From NCBI RefSeq assembly GCF_040712315.1, contig NC_134016.1:26173503-26237502 (forward strand): 64,000 nucleotides of DNA. Direction: 5' to 3'. This document shows, piece by piece, positions 23,620 through 35,940 of the stretch (positions within the stretch are counted from its first letter, which is position 1; the number at the start of each line of letters is the position of its first letter). The stretch comes from Castanea sativa. Its lineage: Eukaryota > Streptophyta > Magnoliopsida > Fagales > Fagaceae. The translations under genes were made by a program, and so were the position numbers. Under the pieces are notes generated by a model, which saw only the letters and a program-made list of their open reading frames with translations, was not told where the DNA came from and ran no database searches.

Positions 23620-26600
23620 TCAGTCAAATTCCATTTCCATAAGCGCATCCAACTGTTCATCTGTCCACTGTGGGAGTGATGTTCTTGAAATTAATGGCTG
23701 ACCCTTCTTGTTAACTCCAGTTATCTGACCACTTTCTTGATCATCAGGAACATCAATGAAGTTTCCTGCATTACTACTGGCTTGGTTGTTGCGTAATGGA
23801 TTGCCTCCTTCAGTCTGTTTAGATGGGTTGGGTTTGTCACTCATCACAATTTCTTCATCACTACAAAAGATTTCCTTTCTAGAAGCCACTGCAGTGATTC
23901 CATTGACCGTACGAAGTCTTGCTGATAAGGGTTCTTTCTCTACAACATCAATTTGGTTTCTTTTGTTTCCATTGCCAAAGCAGTCATGTTGTGCTGCTGC
24001 ATTTCCTCTCTCCATCTCCTTATCATTATGTGCAGATACAAACGAATTAGAAGTTTGTCTGAGGCTATTCATGATTCCTTCAGTTCCATTCTGTGACAGA
24101 GAAAACGTTCTCTGTGGTATCCAGGACTTTTTACTGCATTCTGGTACATGAAGAAGGGGTATTAATGGACAGTGAGATACACAATACAATTCTGCTCTGC
24201 CTCTAACAATGAGAAATCAAGAAAATCTCATTAGCTAGTACTAAAGCCAGCACCTGGCTCAACAAAACTTCAACTACATTGTAAAATTAGAAACCAGAAC
24301 GAGAATCACACCACCTACCAGGTTCAGGAGCAGTGTGTTTGATTGGTAATGCAGAAAGTTTTTGTTTTATTGGAGGCGCACTATCCTTTGAAATGACCTG
24401 TAATCTTAACATTTTATATCAGGGTACAGAAAAGGGAATTGCTTGGGGCATGTTTTACAATGTGAAGTAGACTCAAGAGGATTTTACTTAGATCTCACTA
24501 AGATCTTGGACATGGAATAAACACTACTATATGCTTAAGTAAAAAAGAAAAGAAAATTATATGGTATAGCAGAGTAGAAGTTGTTACGGTAAGACATCTT
24601 TGTACGATCTCAATCTCATACATATAACTAAGGTTCTAAGCTTCAGTTTTGTTGACATCTATGCCCCAAGTTGGCATAACACCATGCAATATTAGACAAT
24701 ATACCCACCATGCAGTATCCTAGAGAGATTCACTCCAAGCTATACCAGTGACCACAGAAATCCATACTGAGGAAAATGATCCATAGCCGATGGACAAGTG
24801 GATACCAACAAACTGGGCACTGATACTGGCCCAACATATATCCCAAGCACATTCATTGTTCAGAAAACACAAAATGCCAAGTACCAATGTCCTCTAACCT
24901 CTAATATGTCAAAGAAACTAAAAAAAGACATCAATGTGGCCAAACCACAATCACTCACCCCAAAAGGTCTTTTTGTTCATTTATTAATATTATAAGAAGC
25001 ACTAAGCCCCTAGTAATAAGTTGGCTAATTGCAAACACCAGAAGAACATGTACCTTGACCAAGTTATTTAGTGTTATATTCAGGTAGTGTGCAGAGCGCG
25101 AAGGGGAGAATAGAGCAACCTGAAAATGAATGAATAAATAAATAATGAGAAACATCTCTTGACCAATCCCAAATGTGGACAACGTGTACACAGCCTCAAG
25201 TTCAAGACTTCAAGTTTTCATTATTTTGAAAAACAAAAATACTGCTTTTACTCGAGTAAGATAGAAATACCGATTTAAACACGTTCATTACAAACCAAAA
25301 TACTTTCAATTGAAAGAATGAAATCATACCTTCTGGAGGACTAAAACCGCACCAACAGATATGTCCTTTGCGAACTCTCCCTCACTAAGAACTTTGTGGT
25401 GTATGCTAGCATTGATCATACCTGTAGGATCCTGAAATCAAACATTTAAGTCAGATGAGAAATACTCAATACCCACACAACTAATGTAAAGGTGAACAAG
25501 AAATACACATTGCATTTATCGCCACATTTTATTAATTTTACCTTCAGAGTCACCATCATGTCACCAAGACCATTTGGTGTGCACGATTTGATAATGGCAA
25601 CAACCTAAATGCAAGCAACTATATAAAATCAGAATACAACATATAATCATCAAGTTCTAAAAAAATTAGAGTAAAATACACCATCTGTCCCTAATCTTTA
25701 GCTCATTCGTGTTTTTAGTCTTTGAAGTTTAAAATGATCGCTTTTAGTTTCTAACAAACTCAAAGTAACCACTTTTAGTCTCTATGGAGTGATGACATCC
25801 TGCTTTTTGTTTGTCCATGTCATTTGAGACACTAAAAATGATTACTTTAAGCTTTAGGAACTAAAATCACTCGTGCGCTAAACTTTAAATACCAACCATG
25901 TATTTAAGACAATAAATTAAAGGCTACAATATTATTTTCGTCCCTAAAGTTTGCATGTAGTTCGTTTTTCATCACTAAATTTTGTAAAGACCTTTTGTCA
26001 AATAGTTTAGGGGTGAAAATAGGGATGAAAAAAAATTAAAAACTTTTTTCAATAGTTCAAGGTTAAAAAAAGAATTTTTTTTAAAAAAAATAAAAAATTA
26101 AGGACAAAGAGTGAAACATTTTCAATAGTTTAAGGACAAAAAACAAACCTTTTAAAGTTTAGGGACATAAAATGAAATTCATGTACACTTTTAAGGACAA
26201 AAATAATATTTTAACCAAAATTTAAATAATGTGTTTCAAATAAGAAGCTTCTAATTGTTGCTAAAATCATATCTATAATCTTGATGCATATAGAAGAGGC
26301 CAACTTCAAAGACCTAATTGAACTATCTAAAGTATAAAATTATTTCATATATCAGTTCCTAAATCGTTTTCTAATAACTAAACCCACTTTCCTTTTTCAT
26401 CTTGTCCTCTTGTTTTCTCAGGAAACAAACAAATCCAAATATCATAAAATTCACAATAATTAATCAATACCTGAGCCACTCTCTCCGAATTAAGCCCATT
26501 CTTGATTGAGCTCAGAGTCGTCCTTGTCGCCACACCGTTACCTTGAAAAAAAAGAAGAAGTCAGAAACCATTAATTAGGCAATTAACACACTCAAAATCT

Positions 26601-26998
26601 ATTAATAAAAATATAAAACCTTGATGGCTGAGAAAATCGAGAGCGCGAAGCCAGGGATTGGTAGAGAAATCATGATCATCGTGGCGATGAGGATTTTCGA
26701 CAACTCTCCTTATGAACTCCTGAGTAGGGACCAATTCCTCTTGGGTCCTTCTGCGGTGGTGCATTGCAGATTGAAGCTCTCCGGCGGGGCCTGGAATGAG
26801 CGGAGGCGAGGAAGACTTTGACTTCGAGGATTGGGATTGGGATTGGGATTGGGACTGAGTGGTTAGGGTTTGAGAGCAGCGTTGGAGAATCGGTAGTAGT
26901 GAATGTGATGAGTGGTTCTCTTCTTCATCGTCTAAGTCTATATCTAGTGCTTCCCAGGGGCAGGGGTTGGGGTTGTGTTCTTCTTCTTCTTCTTCCAT
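23620..26998 (-). CDS. HROB: Homologous recombination OB-fold protein (HROB / MCM8IP-like)
   Basis: Seven minus-strand exons join in frame to 426 codons: 26998-26620, 26541-26471, 25604-25542, 25431-25330, 25119-25054, 24397-24319, 24140-23620, all with GT-AG borders. The first ATG at 26998 gives an acidic N-terminus (six Glu after Met) with PWEALDIDLDD. Residues 48-57 are a QS/SQ repeat. The conserved block at ~151-230 has strands VVAIIKSC, DMMVTLKDPTG, INASIHHKVL, VGAVLVLQKVALFSPS and HYLNITLNNLVKV, which matches the OB-fold domain of human HROB (C17orf53). Residues 412-426 form a conserved acidic tail (PQWTDEQLDALMEMEFD). In animals HROB recruits the MCM8-MCM9 helicase to recombination sites; the plant role here is inferred. 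The gene is convergent with TOC64. The human protein is longer (~650 aa), and the middle region is unconserved. Confidence 0.85.
25668..25915. mobile_element. MITE-like element in HROB intron 2 (first of two)
   Basis: Left end 'taaaatacaccatctgtccctaatctttagc' and right end read inverted 'taaatacatggttggtatttaaagtttagc' are imperfect inverted repeats. The interior has alternating 'ttttagtc' units and no ORF. Confidence 0.5.
25927..26212. mobile_element. MITE in HROB intron 2 (second of two)
   Basis: Left end AATATTATTTTCGTCCCT and right end AGGACAAAAATAATATT are inverse with one or two mismatches. The interior carries repeated 'tttagggacaaaa' / 'tttaaggacaaaa' units. It abuts the previous MITE-like element inside the intron. 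Confidence 0.65.
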
Positions 26999-27236
26999 TT
27001 TGGGTTTTGGTATCAGTTTGGCTTGGCAAGCGCGGGAAATGAAACAATGTTGAATGAATGTTCCCACATATGCACACTTTTTAAGTTTGGCCAAATTGCA
27101 TTTTACTCCCTCTTTTTTGATTTGTTAATGATTATTACTGTCATTTTTTGGTCACTCATGTTTTAAAATTTTCAACTTACATCCCTAGTTGAATAATGAT
27201 GTGACTATTTTTAAATGACCGAGAACCTTTGTAAGG
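26999..27236 (-). promoter_or_regulatory. Likely HROB 5' UTR / proximal promoter
   Basis: This 240-bp stretch lies between the HROB ATG and the Mutator-like element. It is AT-rich with no other gene. Transcription start and a TATA box could not be placed with confidence. Confidence 0.35.
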
Positions 27237-27999
27237 GTTTTTTTTTTTTGGTTTGTTTGTTTCAAAATAACACTAATTTTCAAACAATTTCGTTAATTAA
27301 CACGTTTTTAAAACTATTTAGAAAACTAACATCTCGAGTGCAATAAACTCGATTTTGGAACCTTAAATCGAGTCTGTTAGACTCGTTTTCTACCATTGAA
27401 ATCGAGTCCGTAGTAATCGATTTCCTTTAAATTGAAATCGAGCGTTACAGACTTAATTTCAGTACTCACTCAACAAGAACAACTCTTCTTCTCCAACAAT
27501 CAAACACAAAGACCACAGAGAAACAACACAGTCATCAAATCCAAGCAAACCTAGAGACCCACAATGAATCAACAAACCCACTTGATCAATGTCGTGATTA
27601 CAGCTTGGATGTTGACTCGGAACTTAGAGTCGGACTCGGCGGGCCTTGGCAGTATTGTGTTCAGGTTGACATCCTTGTCCTCTTTGCTGGAGCTAGTAGT
27701 GTCGGTTTGGGTGGGTTGAGGTTTTAGTGACGAAGAAGAAGCTTAGACCTCGTAGTGTGGAAATAGTTTCGGTGAGGAACTATATTGAGCCTGTAAGGCT
27801 CGATTTCACTTTAAGGAACTCGAGCTTCACAGACTCGAGTTCCATGCTTTGCGAAATACAAAAAACGAGTTTCTTAGACTCGAGTTTCTACAGTGAACTC
27901 GAGTCTAACATCCTCTAGATGTTAGTTTATTAAATAGTTTGGAAATGATGCTAACTAACGAATATATTTGAAAAATAGTGTTATATGGCAATTTTGGCT
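27237..27999. mobile_element. Non-autonomous Mutator-like element with long TIRs
   Basis: Two ~75-bp terminal inverted repeats (about 27265-27340 and 27905-27990) share AACACTA-TTTTCAAA, TTCGTTA-TTA-CA, AACTATTTA and AAACTAACATCT. The interior is rich in ACTCGAGT-like units. Flanks are identical 12-mers, acctttgtaagg, at 27225-27236 and 28000-28011, close to the 9-11 bp duplication typical of MULEs. No transposase. It lies 239 bp upstream of the HROB ATG. Confidence 0.8.
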
Positions 28000-28060
28000 A
28001 CCTTTGTAAGGTAGCTCCTTTTTTGGAGCTAAAGCTAGCCAAGTCCATCTTTGAAACTAA

Positions 28061-28585
28061 GGCTGTGTTTGACTTAATATAAAATATTTTCAGAGTGTAA
28101 AATATTTTTTAGGTATTTGGGTCTGCTCTTGAAAATCCTCCAAAAATCACATTGTCTATTAATTTCTCATATTTTCACAGCTTCCAAACAAATATTAAAA
28201 TAGAAAATTCCAAATTGATAAAAAAATCCAATCTTTCTCATATCAGACACCAATCTTGAGGGAGGGAGAGAGAGAGAGAGAGAGGTCAAATCTTAACATG
28301 GTGGTAGAGGGAGAAAAATTGGTGGCAGAGGGAGGAAGAGAGAGGATGAGGGAGGAAAAGTTTATCTTGATCCACGGTGAGAGGATCACCCACAGATGGC
28401 AGTGGAGTTGGGCATGAATGTAATTCACTTGAAGGTGAAATACAAGTGTAAATGATTTTTACACTTGAAATTTTAAAGTCAACTGAAATTCATTTTCGAT
28501 TTGACTGAGTTTTTTGCAGCCAACCCATATACAATTGATAGTGTAAAATATTTTTCGTATTTCTTTAACACCGGAAACAAACACA
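28061..28585. mobile_element. MITE-like TIR element
   Basis: Begins GCTGTGTTTGAC and ends with CAAACACAAC, inverted with one mismatch. Copies of 'gtgtaaaatattttt' occur near both ends in opposite sense. 'ctaag' flanks both sides. The interior has a short GA tract (28261-28285) and no coding sequence. Confidence 0.6.
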
Positions 28586-28589
28586 ACCT

Positions 28590-29246
28590 AAGACTAATAA
28601 AATCTTTGTTTATTTGTTTGTTTGTATTTTTTTTTTTTTTTTGGTTGGAGCCACCAAAAGTGCACTCCCTTTTTAGGACTTAGCTACAGTACTAAGTCAA
28701 GGTGCTTATATCATCATATGTTTCAAAGCTAATCATTTTCCTATATTCAATAAAATTATTCCACAACACATACTTTCAATACCTTGATATTGCTAGTTAA
28801 AGGTGAACAAATATCAAATTACTTCTAAATTATCATGTATAATTTATAACAAAAAATTCTTTCTCAGAATGGGAAACATCTCAACATGAACATTCGCGCA
28901 AGTATTCATAATACCAAATTGTAATACTTTCTCAAAATGCATGCATTATTTTGACTAAATAAAAACAATTTTTTGGGTTAGAACTTAGAAACGAAACACA
29001 TTTTGCATGGTCATGGTACTGGTTGGTGGTCAAGCCACTTAGCTTAGACGGAAGTTAAACAATATCAACAAGATGAGTCTTTCAAATATATTAGTTGAAT
29101 GACAATAACAATTAATCTAGATGGTAAAATATATTAGTGCGTGTCTTTTATCATCTGTGTTGCTTCCATATACTGTAGTGGTAGAAGCAACATCTACTCC
29201 AGGATGCGGTTCTTCAACCTAAATACCTAAAAAATGCATACTCTAA
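28590..29246. other. Intergenic AT-rich stretch
   Basis: No ORF, RNA gene or element ends that I can support, apart from a poly-T run at 28628-28642. Confidence 0.5.
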
Positions 29247-29644
29247 GAGCACTTGCAGCAGTGGAGCTAAATAGCTATATAGCTATTTTAGCTCCATCAA
29301 AACACCAAAAAGAAGCATGCAACAGTGGAGCTAAATCTATATTTTTTTAGCTTATTGCTACAGTGCACATCTATAGATAGATGTGCACTGTTCATGAGAG
29401 CTAAAAAAAAATTTAATTTTTTATTTTGTGTTCACATTACTTTTTTATTGTGGTGTTTTTATTGTAGTGAGATATATTATTTTATTGTGGTAGATATATT
29501 ATTTTATTGTGATGTTTATATTATTTTATTGTATTGAAAGCTAAAATAGATCCACTGCTGCAGCATGTGTGTAGGTAAAATAGATAAAGTAACTTTTGAT
29601 GGAGCTAAATTGCTAAATTTTTAGCTCCACTGCTGTGGATGCTC
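29247..29644. mobile_element. Tourist-like (PIF/Harbinger) MITE with TAA duplication
   Basis: Left end GAGCACTTGCAGCAGTGGAG and right end read inverted GAGCATCCACAGCAGTGGAG match closely, continuing with GCTAAA. TAA flanks both sides (29244-29246, 29645-29647), the expected 3-bp target site. A second internal 'gcaacagtggagctaaat' / 'gatccactgctgcagcatg' pair makes it multi-layered. 398 bp, non-coding. Confidence 0.85.
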
Positions 29645-29689
29645 TAAGTTCCCACAAATCAATATTCAAATTTAAATGATGCCATTATG

Positions 29690-29960
29690 CTAATGTAAGG
29701 TGCCACATTACATAGAATTGGACGCTGGACCTAAACTTTACCTTTATATTTGGATGTGACACCGTTTGATTAGTGTTTCTATACATCTTGACTTGATTGT
29801 TTAAATGACAGATATCGTAGTTTATGTTGAGTGATATATAAATAGTGAGATAGTAATTTTTTGCGATATCTCAACTATCAATTTTTTAAACTTGTAATTT
29901 GTTGTGTCATTCTCCACGGAAACATTAAAAAAAAAAAACCCATTAAAAGGAATTTGGATT
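29690..29960. repeat. Dispersed repeat R1, uninterrupted copy
   Basis: The segment 'gctggacctaaactttacctttatatttggatgtgacaccg' and on through 'cttgattgtttaaatga.agatatcgt.gtttatgttgag' is shared with a second copy. That copy is split by a 2.9-kb insertion (left half up to 33047, right half 35941-36080). The function of the repeat is unknown. Confidence 0.65.
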
Positions 29961-30370
29961 CAACTCTTAAAAATGATTGTACTTACAATCTTGCAGGTTT
30001 ATCTCTCAAATAAACCATATAAATTTACCTAAAAAGACTATAATATTTAAGATGTATCAAATAGGCATTAAAACATATTCTTTTATTAGTTTTTTTTTAA
30101 GTATAGGTAAAGTATAGTTGTACATAGGAAAAAAAAATGTTATAAAATTACATACAAGATGACTTAAAAACCACATTCTACAAAATTAAATTTCAACCAA
30201 ATCCAATCCACAACAGCCTCGAATTTCCTGCTTTATTCTTAGAATGGAGATCTAAAGCATTTGGAATCCACAAGTATACCTCCACACGGAAACATATCAA
30301 AATATATATCAATTAAAAAGAATTTGGGTACAATTCTTAAAGATGATTGTACTTACAATCCTGCAGGTTT
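29912..30370. repeat. Direct repeat pair (~85 bp each)
   Basis: 29912-30000 and 30280-30370 share 'ccac.cggaaacat', 'attaaaa.gaatttgg' and 'gatgattgtacttacaatc' followed by 'tgcaggttt'. They are separated by about 280 bp. Origin unknown. Confidence 0.6.
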
Positions 30371-31660
30371 TGTAAATTTTACAGGTTATGTATATGGATA
30401 ATTTGCTCAAAAATCATTTCTGAAGTCCCCCAATAGCTACAAACAACATAACCCAAATTTAGTGGAAAATAAAAGTTGCACAATTCTAAGAGTATTAGCT
30501 TTGAGAGCTGAGAAACAAACTATATAGCCTAATCTGGGAATACGTTTATTAATTAATTATTAAAAATATTTTTATTTAAATTTTCTAAATATTGTTAAGC
30601 ATTTTTTTTCATTTAATGTTATATATATATATATATATCAATTTAAGAGTAAAATAAAGTGAATACATATTAGTATTATACTATTATTATTTAGTAATTA
30701 ATCTAATAATTTAGTATTATAATTAATGTACTTAAAAAATTATAATAAATTTTTTAAAGGGTAAACATGACAGTTTTACAAATAAATATATTTCTCTTTT
30801 CATACTTATCAAAAAGTTTGAAATTTGAATTGTCATAATTAAATTCACGGGTTGACTTGTCAGGGCACACTGCCACAAACAAAAATTGTCAGGATAGTGG
30901 CGATGGTAACACATGCTACATCTTTTACGGTTTACTTAGTTTTTTTTTTTTTTTGTATATTCTTTATTTCACCCGATTTTCACTTTCCGGTTAAAATCTG
31001 ATTTTTTTACAGGCTGCATTTAATTATAAAAAAAATTTCATATGGGATGCACCTGCAGCTGTGTCAAGGCTGCACCTGTGCTTCCTAAGATGCCGGTATG
31101 GATATGGGTATGATACAACATTTCTTGAAAAACTTATATGCATTTAATTACTTATTAAATATATTTTATTTATGTTTTTTATTATATATTATTAAGCACA
31201 TAATGATATTTACAATATAGACCAATATCCAAAAGAGTAAATGAAAAATAATAACTAAATAATTGTTTTAACATTGAACCTTGTAATGACAAGTGACACT
31301 ATCAAATAAGTGTTTAATAAGAGCAAAAACCTCAAAAGGGCAATAGTGACTGCACATACAGTATCTAATCATATTAAAAAATAAAAGAAGAAGAAGAAGA
31401 AGAAGAAGTTATCTTTAGTTATTTACTTACTCAGCTAGTGACCCATCAAGAATATTTTTCTCTTCTACAGTCCAATTGTTTGAAATGTGCTCCATGGCCT
31501 AGCTTTTGTTTCCTCCTCCTTTAGCTAGCTGCGGAAAATTCTTTGAGAGAGAAAAAATGAGAAGAAATTTTCTTGTGTGTTACTGAAAAAAAAAGGAAAA
31601 CAATTAGTTCAATGATTGTTTGAGTGAGAAACGTTGACATTTTCGTTATCGCTTTTGGCT
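30370..31660. other. Intergenic AT-rich stretch
   Basis: Contains a (TA)n run near 30621-30638 and an (AAG)n run near 31388-31409. No gene supported. Confidence 0.5.
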
Positions 31661-31668
31661 CTTAAGAA

Positions 31669-32787
31669 TAGGAATGACAACGGGTCGGGTTCGGGGCAGG
31701 TTTCTTTATGCTCGAACCCGACCCGCGGGATTGACTCCGAAACCTGAACCCGCCCTGTTTATTAAACGGGTTTTTTTTTTCTAACTCCAAACTAGCCCCG
31801 TCGGGCTCCACGGGTCCCATGGGCCACGCCACCTCAAGCCCAATCAAAAAAAAAAAAATTGTTTGAAACATAAACCATCACAAGAACAATGCAAAACAAA
31901 GTAAAAGCACAAAAATTCTGCTCAATACTACTGATCAGAGTCTAAGACCATAAATACAGATCAGATTCTTCATAAAAAAAAAAAACAAAAAATACAAATC
32001 AAATCAGAGTCTATGCCTACCTCTATTTCAACCCCTCCAAAACTCCAAAAATAGAACCATGAAAAACCCCCCAACAGATCAAAGTTTAAGACCTTAAATA
32101 TAGATCAGAACTTTCATTAAAAAAAAAAAAAAAAAGATCAGATCAGTCTAAGCCTACCACTATTTCAACTCCTCCAAAACTTTAAAAACAGAACCAAAAA
32201 AAAAAAAAAAAAATCCCTCCTTTTTCCAATCAAGGCGAGGTGAGAGAGGAAGGGAGAAAGGAGTGGTGTCTGCAGCGAGGTGGAGGAGTGAGTGGCATTT
32301 GCAGCGAGATGGAGGAGTGAGCGGCGTGGTGAAGGAGGAGCTAGCAATCTCTGCGGCAAGGTGAGGGATGAGTGAGTGGCTAGGTGGATGAGTGAGCAAC
32401 TTGGTGAGGGAGGCAAGGACCGACGAGATCGGTGAGGTGGAAGAGGGACTGGTAGCAGCAAGTGAGAGAGAGAGTGAAGGAGAGGGAGGGGTGGCTGAGA
32501 GTGAAGGAGAGAGAGGTGGCTGAGAGGTGAGAAAAATTAGGGTTAGGTGTTTTTTGAAGTGATAAAATAGTATTTATACCTAGGTTTTTAATTTTTTTAA
32601 TAATATTATATATACGGGTCGGGTTTGGGCCGGGTATGCATAATGCCCTAACTCGACCCGAACCCACTACGAGTTAAGTTTATAAAATCAAATCCGCCCC
32701 ATTTACTTTGTGGGTTGGGTAAAACTCGACCCATTAGGGTCGGACCAGGTCGAGTACTCGCGGGTCGGGGTTTTTTTGCCATCCCTA
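31669..32787. mobile_element. Non-autonomous hAT element, perfect 8-bp target duplication
   Basis: Ends are TAGGAATGACAACGGGTCGGG and, inverted from the right, TAGGGATGGCAAAAAAACCCCGACCCGCG. Both flanks are cttaagaa (31661-31668 and 32788-32795). Subterminal regions are dense in 'gggtcgggt' / 'cgacccg' on both strands, typical of hAT transposase-binding arrays. The centre is a low-complexity GA/GTG-rich stretch with no transposase. Confidence 0.88.
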
Positions 32788-32879
32788 CTTAAGAACCGTT
32801 TATAAAACAGTATGATTCCAAATAGAGAATTAACACATGGGTTAATTAAACAAAACAATTGTCAAATAAGGATGATAAT

Positions 32880-33047
32880 TACATCATCATCAAATTAGTG
32901 GTGTTCCTATAGGGTTTATAATTTGGGATTTGGGTTAGGTCTAGTACACTGGACTTGTTGAGATGATGACATGTAACTAAAAGTAGGCATATGTCACCAT
33001 CTCAAAGGGTCTAATGCAGCTGGACACTTGACCCACGCTTTACCCTT
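32880..33047. repeat. Dispersed repeat R1, left half of interrupted copy
   Basis: Ends 'agctggacacttgacccacgctttaccctt', equivalent to 29726-29753 of the uninterrupted copy. The right half resumes at 35941. Confidence 0.6.
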
Positions 33048-35935
33048 TGTTCGGGAGCCTTTTTTCGGTTGCTCGGCCACGTGTTCTTTGCTGGAGGGGT
33101 GACTTTGCTAGGCCCGAGTTATGTTTGGGGAGTTGCATCCAGAACTCAACATTGGGCTACGTGGTCCAATGGCTACTGGCGTTCTTTTAAGCTTACAAAA
33201 CCATTAAAGCCAAAATCTAAAAATCATGATAATGGTTGAATAAATATATAATATGTGTTTGATATAATAGTTTTGATTAATAGTCATAATAGTATTTGAA
33301 ATAAAGTAATATGTATTTAAAGATGAAGTAATCATGTATTCAATGATGTAAATTTAAAGATATGGAAGCAGAGTCACTTATCTTTGATGGTTTGTAGCTC
33401 CAGTTGTATAGCATCAATGAGTTGACAGCATTCCAGCAGAATGACTCCAGCGGTAGAGAGGCAGTTTGCCATGATAACTTCAATATTGAAAGGGAAATAA
33501 AGGTGCAACTTGAGGGAGAGAGAGTATGTCTAGCTATTTGTAGAGGTTGGTTAAGCTTGTTCCTCTTATTATGCACTTAAATGAGTTTCCTCCTTGACAA
33601 TGCTCTTTTAGTTATTGTGAAGTTATGAATAGTGTTGCCTTTCATGAGAAGGGCTTTTGTATGGAGTATTTGTGCTTTCTAAGAGAAGGGCTTTGCGTAA
33701 GATGGATTTGTGTCTTCCATGAGAAGGGCTCTGATATGAGATCTTGGTGCCTTTTAGGAGAAAGGTTTTAATATTAGAAGCTTATGCCTTCCATGAGAAG
33801 GAATTTTATAAGAAAGGTGGAGAAGAGTATTGAGATGTGTTTATGGGCAGCAAAACAGTTGGATTTCAGAGTGAGAAAGTATGAGAGTGGAGCTTAGAAG
33901 AGATGTGGTGTATTATACGTAATGGTGTAGTAAGCGTGTATAGGATTGTGTGAGAGAAATGGAGAAAGATATGTTTAGAGATATAGGCAGCAAGACAAAT
34001 GTATTTTCTGAATATAGAGAGTGAGAGAATGGGCATAAGAGAGTAATGGTGTTGTAGTGTGTTTAGAAATGCTACTAGGATTTTCTGCTAGAGGATAGAT
34101 AAGGGCTTATAAAGGGTAGTCATGAGTTAAGGGTTGAAGAGTTTAACTCCTAATTTAGAAACTAAAAACTAAGAAGCTCAGAACTTCATTAAGAACTTAA
34201 GAAGATATTTAGAGGGAGAGAAAATAGAAAAGTTTATGAGAGAGTTGTTCTTCTCTGTTGGTGTGTCTTGAGGTGTTGATAAAGGGCTTTATTTATAGTT
34301 GAGTTTAAGGGGGTATTTAGCAAAGAATCTCAGCCAAAATCTATCCCAATTAGTAATAAATCTTCTGAAAATCCATCGTAGGATTTGGTCTAAAATAGTA
34401 TGTTTAGCTTTAAGATGTTCTTGCTGTTTTAGGTAATAGCTGCTAGAGGAAAGAGTAGCAGAAAATGAAAGTATTTCAGCAAGAAAAAGATAGTTTCTTT
34501 AGTTGGTATTGATTTTTAGCCAAATAAGGAAAATTTTTAATTTCAAGGCTGCTGGGTCTGTTGTTACAACTGTTCAGAAAAACCTAACCTAGCTGTCAAA
34601 CGCTATCCTAGCTGTCATAAGACAACTGTTCCTTGCGGAAGAAGCAGATGAGGTCAGCTGGATGATGTCAGGTTACTGGAGAGAATATTCAACATTTATT
34701 TCATGGGTTTGGTTGAAAATGGTAAGATCTCTTTTAAGGGTATCTTGCTATTTTGGGAATAGCAGCTGGCTGCTGGGATTTTAGCATTAAATGGCTGGTG
34801 ATATCACTTTCAGCCAGGTGTCAAGTGTTGAACTCATTGCTGGTGTTCTGCTGGGAATATTTCCTTTTTTGGGTGTTTGTATTTTTGGTCCAAGATTTTA
34901 TTACAACACATTTTTAGCAAGTAATAGAATGATTGATTGATAGTTAATGAAGCTTTAGAGGTCTAGTCAAGATCTCATTGTGTTGTGACTTAATCTTGGT
35001 AAGCAAGAAGAGCATTTAATGCTTTGCTCTAGCAGCTGGTAGAGGAATATTTGGTCTGATTGTGGCAGATAGCAACTGGATATTAGAGATATCATGAATA
35101 TTCTATATATTTGGAGATTAAAGATAGACAATCAGATTAGGCCATGTGTTTGAGTTGGATTTTAGCTGAAAGTAATAATATAGTTTATGTAGAATAATAT
35201 AATTAAGTTTCTAAATTTGGTATAGGAACAGCTGGGGATTGAATGAATAGTTATTTTATCAACATTTAGATAGCTGAAGTTTTTGAGTGTTTGTTATATG
35301 ATGAATATTAAGTTTTAGGAAAAGAGCAATAAGGAATTTTATCATTTTAAGTGCAATGTGATAAGAGATGCTTACCATATGTTACCCACTACACATGGAC
35401 TCATCAAGGTTCAGGGAGTTGGAGAAGACATGCCAAGTAATATGTTTCTTTTATCAACTTTAAACCGCTGGAGCTTATTGGACGTACCTCTTAGCCCTCC
35501 AAACCACGACTCCCAATGTTTCCCCAAAGAGACTCATGAGCTTGGATCATAAGTCAAATATGAGATGACATACCTTGGGTTTTGTTGTCATTCTGTGTAT
35601 ATATGGGTTTTTGTTGGAGAAGCTGCTTTCCATGAATATAAGAGAGGTAATATGGGCCGTGAGCTTTGATTCATTGCTTGAGCCTGATCCATATATTGAT
35701 GTTGATGATGTTGTGGGGTTATGGTCCTAGTTGATGAAGAGGAAATGTGGACCATGAATCCGCCTCTTGAAGTAAGGATTTTGTGAGCCATGTGAGCCCA
35801 ATCCATGTAATTGAATAAGATATGAGCTTATTTTGGGCTTTAAAGAGATTTACACAAAAAGATCAATAATATGTTCATGTAGCGTGGGTTGCCAATGAAG
35901 TAGTGCCATGTGGGGCGAAAAAAGAGTCCTCAACA
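33048..35935. mobile_element. 2.9-kb insertion with TGTT...AACA ends (candidate solo LTR)
   Basis: The insertion starts TGTTCGGGAGCC, ends GAGTCCTCAACA and is flanked by ccctt on both sides (33043-33047, 35936-35940). Removing it restores continuity with the uninterrupted repeat at 29690-29960, which has a single 'cctt' there. TG...CA ends plus a 5-bp duplication suggest an LTR. The outer 20 bp at the two ends are also imperfect inverted repeats (16/20), so a DNA transposon is possible. No PBS, PPT or conserved protein seen. The interior includes degenerate ~50-bp 'gagaagggctttg' repeats at 33640-33800. Confidence 0.7.
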
Positions 35936-35940
35936 CCCTT

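Noticed and set aside
32160..32667. Minus-strand ORFs rich in Ser/Pro/Leu
   Set aside because: They are the low-complexity GA-rich interior of the hAT at 31669-32787.
35358..35552. 64-codon ORF inside the 2.9-kb insertion
   Set aside because: No similarity to any retroelement or transposase domain.
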